Assembly: GCA_009777165.1 (NCBI GenBank)
Contig: WRML01000196.1
Location: forward strand, 1 to 5,166
Reading direction: 5' to 3'
Source of the DNA: Kiritimatiellota bacterium
Lineage (GTDB): Bacteria; Verrucomicrobiota; Kiritimatiellia; RFP12; UBA1067
DNA length: 5,166 bases
This document shows positions 4,039 through 5,166 of this stretch, piece by piece. The notes under the pieces were generated by a model that had not been told where the DNA came from, ran no database searches, and worked only from the letters and a program-made list of their open reading frames with translations. Position numbers and translations under genes: made by a program. Positions within the stretch are counted from its first letter, which is position 1, and each line of letters opens with the position of its first letter.

Positions 4039-5166
4039 TCACAAATGACCTCGCCTGATAATGAGCGCCAGCACCGACACGTCAACCGGGTTGACCCCGG
4101 GGATGCGGGAGGCCTGACCCAAGTTGTCAGGACGGACTTTCGCCAGTTTTTCGCGGCATTCGTAGCGCAGAGACGGGACTTTCCAGTAATCGAGCCAGGC
4201 GGGGATACGAACGGCATCCTGTCCCTTGGCGCGTGCCGCCGCACGCGCCTCTTGAGCGATGTACCCCTGATACTTCGCGCACACTTCAACCTGACCGACG
4301 ACCTCCGAGGGCAAATCCACCCTTTTTTGAGGTAAATCCATGTACCCCCACCCCGGGCGCGCCAGCAAGACCCAGAGCGGCACCCCCCCCTCGCGGGTCT
4401 CCTGAAGGCGGGAAATCTCTTTCTCGACCAACTCCCCGTATCGGCGCGTCTGTTCGCGGCACGCCACTGGCGCGACCCCCAGGAGGTCTGCGGCCTCCAA
4501 CAGGCGGTAGCGGGCGTTGTCCTGACGCAGGATGAGGCGGCGTTCGGCGCGGGAGGTGAACATACGGTAAGGCTCGTTCGTGCCTTTCGTGACCAGATCG
4601 TCAATCATCACCCCGATGTAGGCATCCTGGCGGCTCAGCACGAGGGGGGGGGTGCCCAAAACCTTCAGCGCGGCGTTCGCCCCGGCCATGAAACCCTGCG
4701 CGGCGGCCTCCTCGTATCCCGTGGTGCCGTTGACCTGTCCGGCGAAATAGAGCCCGGGGATCCGCAGACTCTCCAACGTGTGCGAGAGCTCCCGCGCGTC
4801 AACCGCATCGTATTCGATGGCATAGCCGTATGCGGCGAACGCCGCGTTTTCAAGCCCGGGGATGCTCCGCACCATCTGCTCCTGCACATGGCGGGGGAGA
4901 CTGTTGGAGAGGCCGTTCGGGTAAATCCAGTCCTCCCCCCCCCCTCCCCCTGCCTCCCGGAACACGGGGGGGCGGGGGGCATCCGCGAATTTGACGACCT
5001 TGTCCTCGATGGAGGGGCAGTAGCGGCCCCCCGTGCCGCCGATGAGCCCCCCGTAGAGCGCGCTTTCGAGGAGGTTCTCGCGGATGATGGCGTGCGTGAG
5101 GGGGGTGGTGTGGGTGAGGAAACAGGGAATCTGCCCCCCTCCTCCCCTCCCCCCGGATGTTCCACG
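4039..5166 (-). CDS. mnmG: tRNA uridine-5-carboxymethylaminomethyl modification enzyme MnmG, C-terminal part
   Basis: MnmG (GidA) is the FAD-binding partner of MnmE; together they install the carboxymethylaminomethyl group on C5 of the wobble uridine of certain tRNAs, in the cytosol. The frame is open to the right edge, so 375 C-terminal residues are present and the N-terminal FAD-binding part (about 250 residues) lies outside. Counting from the edge: QIPCFLTHT (12-20), GRYCPSIEDKVVKF (47-60, GidA signature 1, usually GPRYCP), YPNGLSNSLP (82-91), AGQVNGTTGYEEAAAQG...AGANA (142-165, signature 2) and EPYRMFTSRAE (198-208). The C-terminal helical domain follows, with KYQGYI (298-303) and GQASRIPGVNPVDVSVL (350-366), as needed for MnmE and tRNA contact. 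An unusual Gly5 stretch (73-77) lies in a loop of nearly normal length. A GTG at 4965 is only an internal valine codon, not the start. The stop is TGA; the transcript probably ends at the terminator at 3772-3801. Confidence 0.95.
   Translation of the reverse strand, partial: RGTSGGRGGGGQIPCFLTHTTPLTHAIIRENLLESALYGGLIGGTGGRYCPSIEDKVVKFADAPRPPVFREAGGGGGEDWIYPNGLSNSLPRHVQEQMVRSIPGLENAAFAAYGYAIEYDAVDARELSHTLESLRIPGLYFAGQVNGTTGYEEAAAQGFMAGANAALKVLGTPPLVLSRQDAYIGVMIDDLVTKGTNEPYRMFTSRAERRLILRQDNARYRLLEAADLLGVAPVACREQTRRYGELVEKEISRLQETREGGVPLWVLLARPGWGYMDLPQKRVDLPSEVVGQVEVCAKYQGYIAQEARAAARAKGQDAVRIPAWLDYWKVPSLRYECREKLAKVRPDNLGQASRIPGVNPVDVSVLALIIRRGHL
4935..4979. repeat. C10-T-C5 and G7-C-G6 runs inside mnmG
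   Basis: C10 (4935-4944) and C5 (4946-4950) code for Gly5; G7 (4966-4972) and G6 (4974-4979) code for Pro-Arg-Pro-Pro. They flank a loop between the two GidA signatures. Other mnmG runs are C8 at 4383-4390, G9 at 4644-4652, and several of six between 5027 and 5154. Confidence 0.85.

Noticed and set aside
4965..4967. GTG as the start of a short mnmG-like gene
   Set aside because: The same frame continues upstream with conserved MnmG sequence (CFLTHT, RYCPSIEDK) to the edge, so the GTG is an internal valine.
4665..5165. Second minus-strand open frame overlapping mnmG
   Set aside because: Low-complexity Ser/Pro/Arg product in the wrong frame; mnmG explains the stretch.

Overview
The window comes from a GC-rich bacterium, and every gene I can support lies on the minus strand. 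The gene set is housekeeping: pyrimidine-nucleoside phosphorylase, PdxA, a small CBM48 glycogen-binding protein, a multi-membrane-span protein and MnmG. The protein style and the stand-alone CBM48 protein would fit the PVC superphylum (Kiritimatiellota, Verrucomicrobiota or Lentisphaerota). That placement is an inference from recalled family resemblance, not from any search.

Reading along the transcription direction, from the right edge leftwards: (1) the C-terminal 375 codons of mnmG, whose 5' part lies outside the window; (2) a 415-base stretch without an intact gene, holding a decayed transposase-like fragment, a strong intrinsic terminator that closes the mnmG transcript, an AT-rich tract and a good sigma70-type promoter; (3) a tight two-gene unit, the CBM48 protein and pdxA, only 5 bases apart; (4) a 292-base gap with a long imperfect inverted repeat, a second hairpin and a probable promoter; (5) a six-span membrane protein whose 3' end overlaps deoA by 23 bases; (6) deoA, which ends just after a run of 16 G on the plus strand, about 40 bases from the left edge.

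The genes do not form one pathway. MnmG modifies tRNA wobble uridine, PdxA acts in pyridoxal phosphate synthesis, DeoA salvages pyrimidine nucleosides, and the CBM48 protein presumably binds alpha-glucan.

The most unusual property is the density of long pure G or C runs (6 to 16 bases) inside conserved enzymes. In deoA, pdxA and mnmG they are read as Gly-Gly-Gly, Pro-Pro-Pro or Gly-Ala-Pro in loops. They are nearly absent from the membrane-protein gene, the CBM48 gene and the transposase remnant. Runs of this length are expected to be slippage-prone, so they could be mutational expansions, contingency loci or, in part, assembly error. No defence system, CRISPR array, rRNA or convincing tRNA was seen.
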